Positions 17,913-26,779 of a DNA stretch of 38,709 nt are shown here, piece by piece (the first letter of the stretch is position 1; every line of letters begins with the position of its first letter). The stretch comes from an uncultured Oscillospiraceae bacterium (GTDB lineage: Bacteria; Bacillota; Clostridia; Oscillospirales; Oscillospiraceae). The position numbers were made by a program, and so were the translations under genes. The DNA lies in the NCBI GenBank assembly GCA_904395865.1, contig CAJFNY010000006.1:1-38709 (forward strand), in the 5' to 3' direction. The notes beneath the pieces are model-generated. The model was not told the DNA's origin. It saw nothing but the letters and a program-made list of their open reading frames with translations, and made no database searches.

Positions 17913-17958
17913 GGCGGGAAAAATCGGGGCGCCGGCCGGCTTTTTCCGCGATTCCCGG

Positions 17959-18013
17959 TTGCATCCGGGGGCGTGGGCCGGTATAATTGATATATCAATC
18001 ATTGACTAGTCAA
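17959..18013 (+). promoter_or_regulatory. Promoter with two perfect 12-bp palindromic operators (MarR autoregulation candidate)
   Basis: TTGCAT-17 bp-TATAAT; TTGATATATCAA (17987-17998) and TTGACTAGTCAA (18002-18013). Confidence 0.85.
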
Positions 18014-18025
18014 GGAGGGAGCGCC

Positions 18026-18466
18026 TTGGAGCGGAGCTTTCACATGCGCGTCTACCGGCTGTTCCACGCCCAGCGCAGCTATCTGCGGCCGATGCTGGCC
18101 GAGCTGGGGCTGGGGGCCGGGCAGCCGAAGCTGCTGACGTACCTGGTGGACCACGGCCCGTGCCAGCAGAAGGAGCTGGCCGACTACTTCGAGATCGACC
18201 CGGCGGCCGTCTGCCGGATGCTGGACGCCCTGGAGCGGAACGGCTTCCTGGTCCGCGCCGCCGGGGACGACCGCCGCTCCGGCCGCGTGGAGCTGACCGA
18301 CGCCGGCCGCCGGGCCCAGCAGGCGTGGCGCGCCCGGTGCGGCCGGCTGGAGCAGGCCATGCTCCGGGGCTTCACCGACGAGGAGCGGCGCACCTTCGCC
18401 GCCTACCTGTCCCGGGCCTACCGCAACCTGCGGGACGACCCGCCGGAGGGGGGTGCGCCGGCATGA
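18026..18466 (+). CDS. MarR-family transcriptional regulator
   Basis: LLTYLVDHGPCQQKELADYFEIDPAAVCRMLDALERNGFLVRAAGDDRRSGRVELTDAG; likely TTG start after AAGGAGGG. Confidence 0.92.
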   Translation: MERSFHMRVYRLFHAQRSYLRPMLAELGLGAGQPKLLTYLVDHGPCQQKELADYFEIDPAAVCRMLDALERNGFLVRAAGDDRRSGRVELTDAGRRAQQAWRARCGRLEQAMLRGFTDEERRTFAAYLSRAYRNLRDDPPEGGAPA

Positions 18467-20199
18467 GCGACCTGAAGCGCCTGGCCGCCTACCTGGGCCC
18501 CTACCGGCGCGACATGCTCCTGGGGGCGCTGCTGGTGTTCGTGGAGACGGCCTTCGAGCTGGTGATCCCGGTGCTCATGGCCGACATCATCGACGTGGGC
18601 GTGGCCAGCCGGGACGTGCCGATGATCCTGCGCCAGGGGGCGCTCATGGGCGCGTGCGCCGTGATCTCGCTGCTGACGGGCCTGGGCTACACGCGCTTCG
18701 CCGCCCGGGCCTCGTACGGCCTCGGCGCCCATCTGCGGGCTGCCGAGTTCCAGGCGGTGCAGCGCTTCGCCTTCTCCAACCTGGACCGGTTCGACGCCGG
18801 CTCCCTGGTGACGCGCATGACCACCGACGTGACCGTCGTGCAGAACGCCGTCAACGGCGGCTTCCGCCCCCTGGTCCGCAGCCCGGTGATGTTCGTGATG
18901 GGCATCGGCCTGTCGTTCTACATGGACCCGGGGCTGACGCTGGTGTTCCTCGTCTGCGCGCCGGTGCTGGCCGTGGCCCTGTGGCAGATCGTCCGCCGGG
19001 TGGCCCCCATGTACGGCCGCCTGCAGCGGGCCGTGGACCGGCTCAACGGCGTGGTCCAGGAGAACCTGACGGCCATCCGCGCCGTCAAGGCCTTCGTCCG
19101 CGGCGAGCACGAGGAGGGCCGCTTCCAGGAGGTCAACGCCGCCCTGGCAGGGACGAGCCAGAAGACGTTCTGCACGGCGGTGCTGAACGTGCCGTCGCTG
19201 CAGTTCACCATGTACAGCTGCACGGTGCTCATCATGTGGTTCGGCGGGCAGAAGATCCTGGCCGGCGGCCTGGCCGTGGGCCAGCTGACGGGCTTCCTCA
19301 GCTACGTGATGCAGGTGATGAACTCCCTGATGCTCATCTCCAACACGTTCCTGCTGCTGACCCGCTCCCTGGCCAGCGTCCGGCGCATTCTGGAGGTGCT
19401 GGACGAGCCGGTGGAACTCCGGAGCCCGGCCGACCCGGTGCGGGAGGTGGCCGACGGCTCCGTCGACTTCGAGGACGTCAGCTTCCGCTACCACGCCGAC
19501 GCCCAGGCCGACGCCCTGTCCCACGTGACGCTCCACATCGCCGCGGGCCAGACCGTGGGCATCCTGGGCGGCACCGGCTCGGCCAAGACGACGCTGGTGC
19601 AGCTGATCCCGCGGCTGTACGACGTCACCGGCGGGCGGCTGCTGGTGGGCGGCCGCGACGTCCGGGAATACGACCTGACGGCCCTGCGGGACGCCGTGGC
19701 CATCGTGCTGCAGAAGAACGTCCTCTTCTCCGGCACCGTCCGGGAGAACCTCCGCTGGGGCGACGCCGCGGTCGACGACGAGACCCTCTGGGCCGCCTGC
19801 CGCGACGCCTGCGCCGACGAGTTCCTGGAGCGGATGCCCCGGGGGCTCGACAGCGACCTGGGCCAGGGCGGCGTCAACGTCTCCGGCGGGCAGAAGCAGC
19901 GGCTGTGCATCGCCCGGGCGCTGCTGAAGAAGCCGAAGATCCTGATCTTCGACGACTCCACCTCCGCCGTGGACACGGCCACCGAGGCGAAGATCCGCCG
20001 CGCCCTGGCCCGCCGCACCGACGTGACGAAGCTCATCATCGCCCAGCGGGTGCTGTCCGTCATGGACGCCGATCAGATCGTCATCCTGGACGACGGCCGC
20101 GTCCACGCCGTGGGCACCCACGAGACGCTCCTGGCCTCGGACCCCATCTACCAGGAGCTGTGCCACACGCAGCTGAAAGGGGGCGACGCAGTTGGCTAG
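18463..20199 (+). CDS. ABC exporter, TMD-NBD half-transporter 1
   Basis: Exporter TMD; Walker A GGTGSAKTT, VSGGQKQRLCIARALL. Confidence 0.93.
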   Translation: MSDLKRLAAYLGPYRRDMLLGALLVFVETAFELVIPVLMADIIDVGVASRDVPMILRQGALMGACAVISLLTGLGYTRFAARASYGLGAHLRAAEFQAVQRFAFSNLDRFDAGSLVTRMTTDVTVVQNAVNGGFRPLVRSPVMFVMGIGLSFYMDPGLTLVFLVCAPVLAVALWQIVRRVAPMYGRLQRAVDRLNGVVQENLTAIRAVKAFVRGEHEEGRFQEVNAALAGTSQKTFCTAVLNVPSLQFTMYSCTVLIMWFGGQKILAGGLAVGQLTGFLSYVMQVMNSLMLISNTFLLLTRSLASVRRILEVLDEPVELRSPADPVREVADGSVDFEDVSFRYHADAQADALSHVTLHIAAGQTVGILGGTGSAKTTLVQLIPRLYDVTGGRLLVGGRDVREYDLTALRDAVAIVLQKNVLFSGTVRENLRWGDAAVDDETLWAACRDACADEFLERMPRGLDSDLGQGGVNVSGGQKQRLCIARALLKKPKILIFDDSTSAVDTATEAKIRRALARRTDVTKLIIAQRVLSVMDADQIVILDDGRVHAVGTHETLLASDPIYQELCHTQLKGGDAVG

Positions 20200-22030
20200 T
20201 CCCAGCGGCCGCCGGCCGAAGCATCTGGCCTTCACCCTCCGCGCCCTGTTCTCGTACATGGGCCGCCACGGGCTGCTCATCGCCATCGTGGGCGTCCTGG
20301 CCGCCGTCAGCGCCCTGGCGAACCTGCTGGGCACGTACATGATCCGCCCGGTGGTCAACTCCCTGGTGGACGGCGACACCGGCGCGCTGATCCGCGGCGT
20401 CGTGACGACGGCGGCCATCTACGGCACGGGCGTCCTGGCCGCCCTGGGCTTCACCCAGACCATGGTCCGCGCCGCCCAGAAGATCCTCTGCGACATCCGC
20501 CGCGACCTGTTCGCCCACCTGCAGACGCTGCCGCTGCAGTTCTTCGACTCCCAGCGCCACGGCGACACCATGAGCTACTTCACCAACGACGTGGACACCG
20601 TCTCCGACGCCCTGAACAACTCCTTCGCCATGGTCATCCAGAGCTTCATCCAGATGGTGGGGCTGCTGACGCTGCTCTACATCCTCAACTGGCGGCTGTC
20701 GCTGCTGGTGACGCTGGGGTACGTGGCCATGTTCGCCTACATCCGCTACTCCGGCCGGCGCAGCAAGCAGTACTACGCCCGCCAGCAGGAGGCCCTGGGC
20801 GACCTGGACGGCTACGTGGAGGAGATGGTCAGCGGCCAGAAGGTCGTGCAGGTGTTCAACCACGAGCCGGCCAGCCTCCGCACCTTCCTGGACAAGAATG
20901 AGCGCCTCCGCCGGGCCGGCACCGGCGCGCAGCAGTACGCCGGCTCCATGGTGCCAGCGGTGGTGACGATCTCGTACATCAACTACGCCATCGTCGCCGT
21001 CCTGGGCGGCATTCTGGCCATCCGCGGCCAGGCCGACGTGGGCGCCCTGGCCAGCTACCTGGTGTTCGTCCGCCAGTCGGCCATGCCCATCAACCAGTTC
21101 ACCCAGCAGAGCAACCTGCTGCTGGCGGCCCTGGCCGGCGCCGAGCGGATCTTCGAGGTCATGCGCATCCCGCCGGAGACGGACGAGGGGCAGATCCGCC
21201 TCGTCCACGCCCGGGAGGAAGGCGGCGCCCTGACGGCCTGCGCCGAAAAGACGGGCCGCTGGGCCTGGCAGGCCCCCGACGGCAGCCTGACGCCCCTCCG
21301 CGGCGACGTGCGCTTCCGCGACGTGACCTTCGGCTACGACCCGGACCGGCCGGTCCTCCGGGGCATCACCCTCTACGCCAAGCCGGGGCAGAAGATCGCC
21401 TTCGTGGGCTCCACCGGCGCCGGCAAGACGACGATCACGAACCTCATCAACCGCTTCTACGACGTCCAGGCCGGCGCCATCACGTACGACGGCATCGACG
21501 TCCGGGCCATCCGCAAGGACGACCTGCGCCGCTCCCTGGGCATCGTCCTCCAGGACACCCACCTGTTCACCGGCACCATCGCCGACAACATCCGCTTCGG
21601 CAAGCTGGACGCCACCGACGAGGAGGTCGTCGCCGCGGCGAAGATCGCCAACGCCGACTCGTTCATCCGCCGCCTGCCCCGGGGATATGAAACGCGCATC
21701 TCCGGCGACGGGTCCAGCCTGAGCCAGGGCCAGCGGCAGCTGCTGGCCATCGCCCGGGCCGCCGTGGCCGACCCGCCGGTGCTGATCCTCGACGAGGCCA
21801 CCTCCAACATTGACACCCGCACCGAGCGGCTCATCGAGCGGGGCATGGACCGGCTCATGGAGGGGCGGACCGTGTTCGTCATCGCCCACCGGCTCTCCAC
21901 CGTCCGCAACGCCGACGCCATCCTCGTCCTGGAGCACGGCCGCGTGGTGGAGCGCGGCGACCACGACCAGCTGCTGGCCCTGGGCGGGGAATACTACCAG
22001 CTGTACCACGGCATGACCGAGCTCTCCTGA
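20192..22030 (+). CDS. ABC exporter, TMD-NBD half-transporter 2
   Basis: Walker A GSTGAGKTT, LSQGQRQLLAIARA, LDEATSNIDTRTE; TTG start overlapping the previous CDS. Confidence 0.93.
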   Translation: MASPSGRRPKHLAFTLRALFSYMGRHGLLIAIVGVLAAVSALANLLGTYMIRPVVNSLVDGDTGALIRGVVTTAAIYGTGVLAALGFTQTMVRAAQKILCDIRRDLFAHLQTLPLQFFDSQRHGDTMSYFTNDVDTVSDALNNSFAMVIQSFIQMVGLLTLLYILNWRLSLLVTLGYVAMFAYIRYSGRRSKQYYARQQEALGDLDGYVEEMVSGQKVVQVFNHEPASLRTFLDKNERLRRAGTGAQQYAGSMVPAVVTISYINYAIVAVLGGILAIRGQADVGALASYLVFVRQSAMPINQFTQQSNLLLAALAGAERIFEVMRIPPETDEGQIRLVHAREEGGALTACAEKTGRWAWQAPDGSLTPLRGDVRFRDVTFGYDPDRPVLRGITLYAKPGQKIAFVGSTGAGKTTITNLINRFYDVQAGAITYDGIDVRAIRKDDLRRSLGIVLQDTHLFTGTIADNIRFGKLDATDEEVVAAAKIANADSFIRRLPRGYETRISGDGSSLSQGQRQLLAIARAAVADPPVLILDEATSNIDTRTERLIERGMDRLMEGRTVFVIAHRLSTVRNADAILVLEHGRVVERGDHDQLLALGGEYYQLYHGMTELS

Positions 22031-22035
22031 AACCC

Positions 22036-22064
22036 TTGCGCCCCGGCGGCGGCCGTGGTATGCT
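22036..22064 (+). promoter_or_regulatory. Promoter upstream of deoC
   Basis: TTGCGC-17 bp-TATGCT. Confidence 0.55.
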
Positions 22065-22098
22065 GGGAGCGCAGTCCTCTGAACAAGGAGTGAAACGT

Positions 22099-22764
22099 AT
22101 GGAACTTCGTGAAATCCTCCGGCGGGTGGACCACACGCTGCTGCGGCCCGACGCCCGGTGGGACGAGATCCGCACCGTGTGCGACGAGGCCGCCCGGTTC
22201 GGCACGGCCTCGGTCTGCCTGCCGCCCAGCTTCGTGACCCGGGCCGCGGCGTACCTGGACGGCCGCGTGCCGGTGTGCACCGTCATCGGCTTCCCCAACG
22301 GCTACGCGGCCACGGCCGTCAAGTGCTTCGAGGCCGCCGACGCCGTGGCCCACGGGGCCGATGAGGTGGACATGGTCGTCAACCTGGGCTGGGTCAAGGA
22401 CGGCCGGTGGGACGACATCCTCCGGGAGCTGCGGGCCGTCCGGGCCTGCACCGACGGGAAGGTCCTCAAGGTCATCGTCGAGACGTGCCTGCTGACCGAC
22501 GGCGAGAAGCGCACCCTCTGCGACCTGGTGGGCCGCTCCGGGGCCGACTTCATCAAGACGTCCACCGGCTTCTCCTCCGGCGGCGCCACCGTGGCCGACG
22601 TGTCGCTGCTGGCGGCCTGCCGGCCGCCGCACCTGAAGATCAAGGCCGCCGGCGGCATCCGGACCGTGGCCGACGCCGAGGCGCTGATCGCCGCCGGCGC
22701 CGACCGGCTGGGCACCAGCCGGCTGGTGGCCCTGGCGAAGGCCGCCGGGGAGGTGGCGCCGTGA
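22099..22764 (+). CDS. deoC: Deoxyribose-phosphate aldolase DeoC
   Basis: VDHTLLRPDA...ADEVDMVVNLG...LKVIVETCLLT...FIKTSTGFSSGGAT...KAAGGIRT. Confidence 0.95.
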   Translation: MELREILRRVDHTLLRPDARWDEIRTVCDEAARFGTASVCLPPSFVTRAAAYLDGRVPVCTVIGFPNGYAATAVKCFEAADAVAHGADEVDMVVNLGWVKDGRWDDILRELRAVRACTDGKVLKVIVETCLLTDGEKRTLCDLVGRSGADFIKTSTGFSSGGATVADVSLLAACRPPHLKIKAAGGIRTVADAEALIAAGADRLGTSRLVALAKAAGEVAP

Positions 22765-23930
22765 AGCGCGTCTTTCTGATCGTCCTGGACTCCTTCGGCG
22801 TGGGCGAGGCCCCCGACGCCGCGGCCTTCGGCGACGCCGGGGCCAGCACCCTCCGGTCCGTCAGCCGCTCGCCGTTCTTCCGCATGGACCACCTGGCCGC
22901 CGCCGGCTTCGGCCTCATGGACGGCGTCACGGTCTTTCCGAAGCCCGCGCACCCCACGGCCGCCGTGGCCCGGATGCGGGAGCGGTCCGCCGGCAAGGAC
23001 ACCACCATCGGCCACTGGGAGATCGCCGGCCTCATCTCCCCGAAGCCGCTGCCCACGTACCCCCACGGCTTCCCGGCCGACGTCATCGCCGCCTTCGAGC
23101 AGGCCACGGGCCGCGGCGTCCTGTGCAACCGGCCGTACTCCGGCACCGACGTCATCCGGGACTACGGCCCCGAGCAGCTGAAAACCGGCAGGCTCATCGT
23201 CTACACCTCGGCCGACAGCGTCTTTCAGATCGCGGCCCACGAGGACGTGATCCCCCTGGAGGAGCTGTATGCCGACTGCCGCATCGCCCGGAAGCTGCTG
23301 ACCGGGGACCACAGCGTGGGCCGCGTCATCGCCCGGCCGTACGTGGGCACGCCGGAGGCCGGCTTCACCCGCGTGGGCGCCCACCGGCACGACTTCTCCC
23401 TGGAGCCGCCGGGGACGACGCTGCTGGACGCCGTCCGGGCCGCCGGCCAGGACGTCATCGCCGTGGGCAAGATCTCCGACATCTTCGCCGGCCGCGGCGT
23501 CACCGAGTCGGTGCCCATCGCCGGCAACGACGACGGCATGGCCAGAACTCTGGCCCTGGGCAGCCGGGACTTCCGGGGCCTGTGCTTCGTGAACCTGGTG
23601 GACTTCGACGCCATGTACGGCCACCGGCAGGACGCGGACGGCTACGCCCGGGCCCTGGCGGCCTTCGACGACTGGCTGCCGTCGTTCCTGCCGCTGCTGG
23701 GGCCGGACGACCTGCTGATCCTCACGGCCGACCACGGCTGCGACCCCGGCGACGACTCCACCGACCACACCCGGGAGTACACGCCCATGCTGGCCTTCGG
23801 CCCGTCGGTCCGCCCCGGCTCCCTCGGCACCCGGGACACCTTCGCCGACATCGCCGCCACCGTGGCCGAGGCCCTGTCCGTCCCCCTGGCCACGCCGGGC
23901 GCCAGCTTCCTGCAGGCCATCCTCGCCTGA
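22761..23930 (+). CDS. deoB: Phosphopentomutase DeoB
   Basis: RVFLIVLDSFGVGEAPDA...GKDTTIGHWEIAGL...NLVDFDAMYGHR...LTADHGCDP. Confidence 0.95.
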   Translation: MKRVFLIVLDSFGVGEAPDAAAFGDAGASTLRSVSRSPFFRMDHLAAAGFGLMDGVTVFPKPAHPTAAVARMRERSAGKDTTIGHWEIAGLISPKPLPTYPHGFPADVIAAFEQATGRGVLCNRPYSGTDVIRDYGPEQLKTGRLIVYTSADSVFQIAAHEDVIPLEELYADCRIARKLLTGDHSVGRVIARPYVGTPEAGFTRVGAHRHDFSLEPPGTTLLDAVRAAGQDVIAVGKISDIFAGRGVTESVPIAGNDDGMARTLALGSRDFRGLCFVNLVDFDAMYGHRQDADGYARALAAFDDWLPSFLPLLGPDDLLILTADHGCDPGDDSTDHTREYTPMLAFGPSVRPGSLGTRDTFADIAATVAEALSVPLATPGASFLQAILA

Positions 23931-23952
23931 GCAGTACCGAGTACCATGCAAA

Positions 23953-23982
23953 AACACCGCACCCCGGTTGGGGTGCGGTGTT
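23953..23982 (+). terminator. Hairpin left of repeat copy D
   Basis: AACACCGCACCCC-ggtt-GGGGTGCGGTGTT. Confidence 0.8.
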
Positions 23983-24221
23983 ACAGACTGTCGAAAAACC
24001 GCTCTGGCCGAAGGATTCGGAGGGAGGGGATGTGTGCAGGGCTGCTCCGCAGAGCGTGCCGGAGCGCAACCGCCCGCCGCGCGGGCGGCGCTTGGCGCGG
24101 AGGCGGAACCGTCAGGGTTCCCCTGCGCGTTCAATCAAACCAGAATTTGCAACTTTTTGAAGTTGCAAATTCGTGGACAGCTTGTCAAAAAATTCTCGTG
24201 AGAGACTTTTTTGACAAGCTG
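23983..24221 (-). repeat. Modular hairpin repeat, copy D (complete, inverted relative to A/B)
   Basis: Reverse complement aligns along the full length of 7392-7629. Confidence 0.95.
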
Positions 24222-24252
24222 AAACACCGCACCCCATTGGGGTGCGGTGTTT
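24222..24252 (-). terminator. Hairpin right of repeat copy D
   Basis: AAACACCGCACCCC-att-GGGGTGCGGTGTTT; nearly identical to 23953-23982. Confidence 0.8.
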
Positions 24253-24263
24253 TGCGTTCCGGC

Positions 24264-25190
24264 TCAGGCGATGGAGACGCCGGCCTTCTCCAGGATGGCG
24301 GGGACGTTCTTCTCGGCGCCGATGGCCATGATGTGGACACCGTCGCAGAGCTTCTCGTCGCGGATCTTGGCGATGAACTCGGCGGCCATCTCGATGCCCA
24401 GCTGCATGGGCAGGCCCTTGATGCCCTTCTCCTTGCCCTCGGCGGCGGCCGCGGCCAGGCGGTCGATCATCGACTGGGGCACGGCGATGCCCGGCACGTT
24501 CTCGTTCATGAACCGGGCCATGCCGGCGCCCTTGAGCGGGATGACGCCGGCCATGATGTGGCAGCGGATGCCGGCCTTGTCCACCAGGTCCATGAAGCGC
24601 TTGAGGGCCTCGATGTCGAAGATGCCCTGGGTCTGGATGTACTTTGCGCCGGCGTCGACCTTCTGGCGCAGCTTGTTGATCTGCAGCTGGATGGGATCGT
24701 ACACCGGGGTCACGGCCGCGCCCTTGTAGAACTTCGGCGCGCCGCCGGCCAGGTCGTTGCCGCCGCAGTCCTTGCCGGTGATCTCCATGGTGGAGAGCAT
24801 GTGCAGGATGCCGACGGAGTCCAGGTCGTACACGGGCTTCGACTGCTGGCAGTCGCCCACCACCGGGTGGTCGCCGGTCAGGGCCAGCATGGTGTCGATG
24901 CCGAAGGCGGCGGCCGAGAGGATGTCGCCCATGATGGCCATGCGGCTGCGGTCACGGCCCGTCACCTGCAGGATCGGCTCCACGCCGGCCTCCTTCAGCT
25001 TGATGCACAGGCCCAGGGAGGACGCCTTGAGACATGCCGACTGCATATCCGTCACGTTGACGCCGTGGACCTTGCCGTTGAGCAGCGCCGCGGCCTCCAT
25101 CTGCTCGGAAAAATCAAAGCCCTTGGGCGGGGCCATCTCGGCGGTGACGCCGAACTTGCCGGTTTCCAGCGCGGTTTCCAAAAGACTCAT
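24264..25190 (-). CDS. Methylenetetrahydrofolate reductase (MetF-type)
   Basis: GVTAEMAPPKGFDF...VNVTDMQSA...LQVTGRDRSR...LALTGDHP...GAKYIQTQGIFD...HIMAGVIPL. Confidence 0.9.
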   Translation of the reverse strand: MSLLETALETGKFGVTAEMAPPKGFDFSEQMEAAALLNGKVHGVNVTDMQSACLKASSLGLCIKLKEAGVEPILQVTGRDRSRMAIMGDILSAAAFGIDTMLALTGDHPVVGDCQQSKPVYDLDSVGILHMLSTMEITGKDCGGNDLAGGAPKFYKGAAVTPVYDPIQLQINKLRQKVDAGAKYIQTQGIFDIEALKRFMDLVDKAGIRCHIMAGVIPLKGAGMARFMNENVPGIAVPQSMIDRLAAAAAEGKEKGIKGLPMQLGIEMAAEFIAKIRDEKLCDGVHIMAIGAEKNVPAILEKAGVSIA

Positions 25191-25193
25191 GGC

Positions 25194-25838
25194 TTATTTC
25201 CCCCTAATGTTGATGGTTCTCGGATAGGCGACGTCGGCGTAGCCCTTGTCCTCGCGGGTCTGGCTCAGCTTCTCCAGCTGGCCCAGGGACTCCAGGCGCT
25301 TGTAGATCTGGATCCAGGCGCAGTCGTTCTCGGGGTTGACCTCGCACTTGCCGTTGCGCGCGCCGCCGCAGGGGCCGTTGACCAGGGACTTGCCGCAGCG
25401 GGTGATGGGGCAGATGCCGCCGGTCTTGCCCAGGACGCAGTTGCCGCACAGGTGACATGCCTCCTCGAACAGGCCGAACTTCACGGCCTCGCCCAGGAAC
25501 ATGGTGTTGTTGGCCGGGTACGTGGGCACCGGGACGTTGTTGGCCACCACCTGGGTGCCGTCGCCGCAGGCCATGCAGACGACCGCCTCGGCGCCGGCGG
25601 CGGCGAAGTTCTTGACCTTGCCCTTCGTCGTCAGGTTCATGCAGCAGTAGTCGGACATGGCCGTGGCCACGACGGTGCGGCCGTGGGCCTCCAGGTACGC
25701 CTTGAGCTCGGCGACCTCCTTCTCGCCGCCGGTGGCGCAGGCGGTGGCGCAGCTGCCGCAGCCGATGATGGCGATTTTCTTCGCGTCACCGAGCATGGCC
25801 ATCAGCTCTTCGATGGGCTTTTTTTGCGTGACAATCAT
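25194..25838 (-). CDS. MetV-like zinc/Cys-rich MTHFR-associated protein
   Basis: IIGCGSCATACATGG...CHLCGNCVLGKTGGICPITRCGKSLVNGPCGG; directly upstream of the MetF-like gene. Confidence 0.85.
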   Translation of the reverse strand: MIVTQKKPIEELMAMLGDAKKIAIIGCGSCATACATGGEKEVAELKAYLEAHGRTVVATAMSDYCCMNLTTKGKVKNFAAAGAEAVVCMACGDGTQVVANNVPVPTYPANNTMFLGEAVKFGLFEEACHLCGNCVLGKTGGICPITRCGKSLVNGPCGGARNGKCEVNPENDCAWIQIYKRLESLGQLEKLSQTREDKGYADVAYPRTINIRGK

Positions 25839-25935
25839 TTCGCTTACTCCTTTTATCCGTAGTCGCCCCGCGCCGCGGCCGGACGCGAAAGCGGCCGCCG
25901 GCCCCGCCGGGCGCCGACAGCTTTTTGCAAGGACG

Positions 25936-25963
25936 ATTATAGCACACTCCCCACCGATTGCAA
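25936..25963 (-). promoter_or_regulatory. Promoter of the metV-metF-like operon
   Basis: Minus strand TTGCAA-16 bp-TATAAT. Confidence 0.65.
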
Positions 25964-26024
25964 AGGGATGTGTCCCCAGTTTTCGTCCACTTTTTTGGGG
26001 AAATTCCCGTAACGTTCCACAAAA

Positions 26025-26055
26025 GGGGCGCCGCGGAGTCGATCCGCGGCGCCCC
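26025..26055 (-). terminator. Terminator of the trk operon
   Basis: GGGGCGCCGCGG-agtcgat-CCGCGGCGCCCC with TTTT on the minus strand. Confidence 0.8.
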
Positions 26056-26087
26056 GGGGCCTCGTATGGAAGCGGCGGCCGCCCCGC

Positions 26088-26765
26088 TCAGGACAGCTCG
26101 CGCTCCAGATCGCTGATGCGCGACCGGTCGCCGATGACGAAGATCTGGTCCTCGGCCCGGAACACGTAGTCCGGCGTGATCTCCGTCATGATCTCGCCGC
26201 CGTGCTCCACGGCGATGATGTTCAGGCCGAAGCGCCTGCGGACGTCCACGTCCACCACGCGCTTGCCCACGAAGCTCGGCGGCGTCATGGCCTTGGAGAT
26301 GTCGATCTTCTCGCTCAGCTCAATGTAGTTGAGGATCTTCGACGGCTCCAGGCGGCGGGCCAGGCGGACGGCCATGTCCCGCTCCGGATAGACCACCTCG
26401 GCGCCCAGCTTCTCCAGGATCTCGCCGTGGGCCGCCGACGTGGCCTTGGCCACCACCCGCGGGATGCCGATGCTCTTGCAGTAGAGTGTCGTGAGAATCG
26501 ACACGTCCATCCGCTCGCCGATGCACACGGCCACCACGTCGCAGTTCTGCACGCCGGTCTCCATCAGCGTGTCCTTGTCCAGGGACTGGACCACGAAGCA
26601 GTTCTCCGTGTAGTCCCGCAGGGTGCGGATGCGCTCCTCGTTGGCGTCGATGACCAGGATCTCCCGGCCGTGGTTTGCCAGCTCGATGGCCAGGGCCGTG
26701 CCGAACCGGCCCAGGCCGATGATGCCGTACGATGTGCCGACGGCGCTCTTTTTACGAAAACTCAC
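26088..26765 (-). CDS. TrkA/KtrA-type K+ uptake regulatory protein (RCK)
   Basis: YGIIGLGRFGTALAIELANHGREILVIDANEERI...RVVAKATS...ILEKLGAEVVYPERDMAVRLA. Confidence 0.93.
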   Translation of the reverse strand: MSFRKKSAVGTSYGIIGLGRFGTALAIELANHGREILVIDANEERIRTLRDYTENCFVVQSLDKDTLMETGVQNCDVVAVCIGERMDVSILTTLYCKSIGIPRVVAKATSAAHGEILEKLGAEVVYPERDMAVRLARRLEPSKILNYIELSEKIDISKAMTPPSFVGKRVVDVDVRRRFGLNIIAVEHGGEIMTEITPDYVFRAEDQIFVIGDRSRISDLERELS

Positions 26766-26779
26766 AGAAAAGAACCTCC

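Noticed and set aside
19573-19605. Unusual Walker A GGTGSAKTT (Gly to Ala) in the first ABC exporter as a degenerate NBD
   Set aside because: I believe GGTGSAK/SSK variants are common in this heterodimeric exporter family and the rest of the NBD looks intact.
18418-20418. 666-codon minus-strand ORF opposite the first ABC exporter (and similar long antisense ORFs at 1028-3151, 20081-22009, 22302-24134)
   Set aside because: Same GC-driven shadow effect; the plus-strand frames carry recognisable enzyme motifs.
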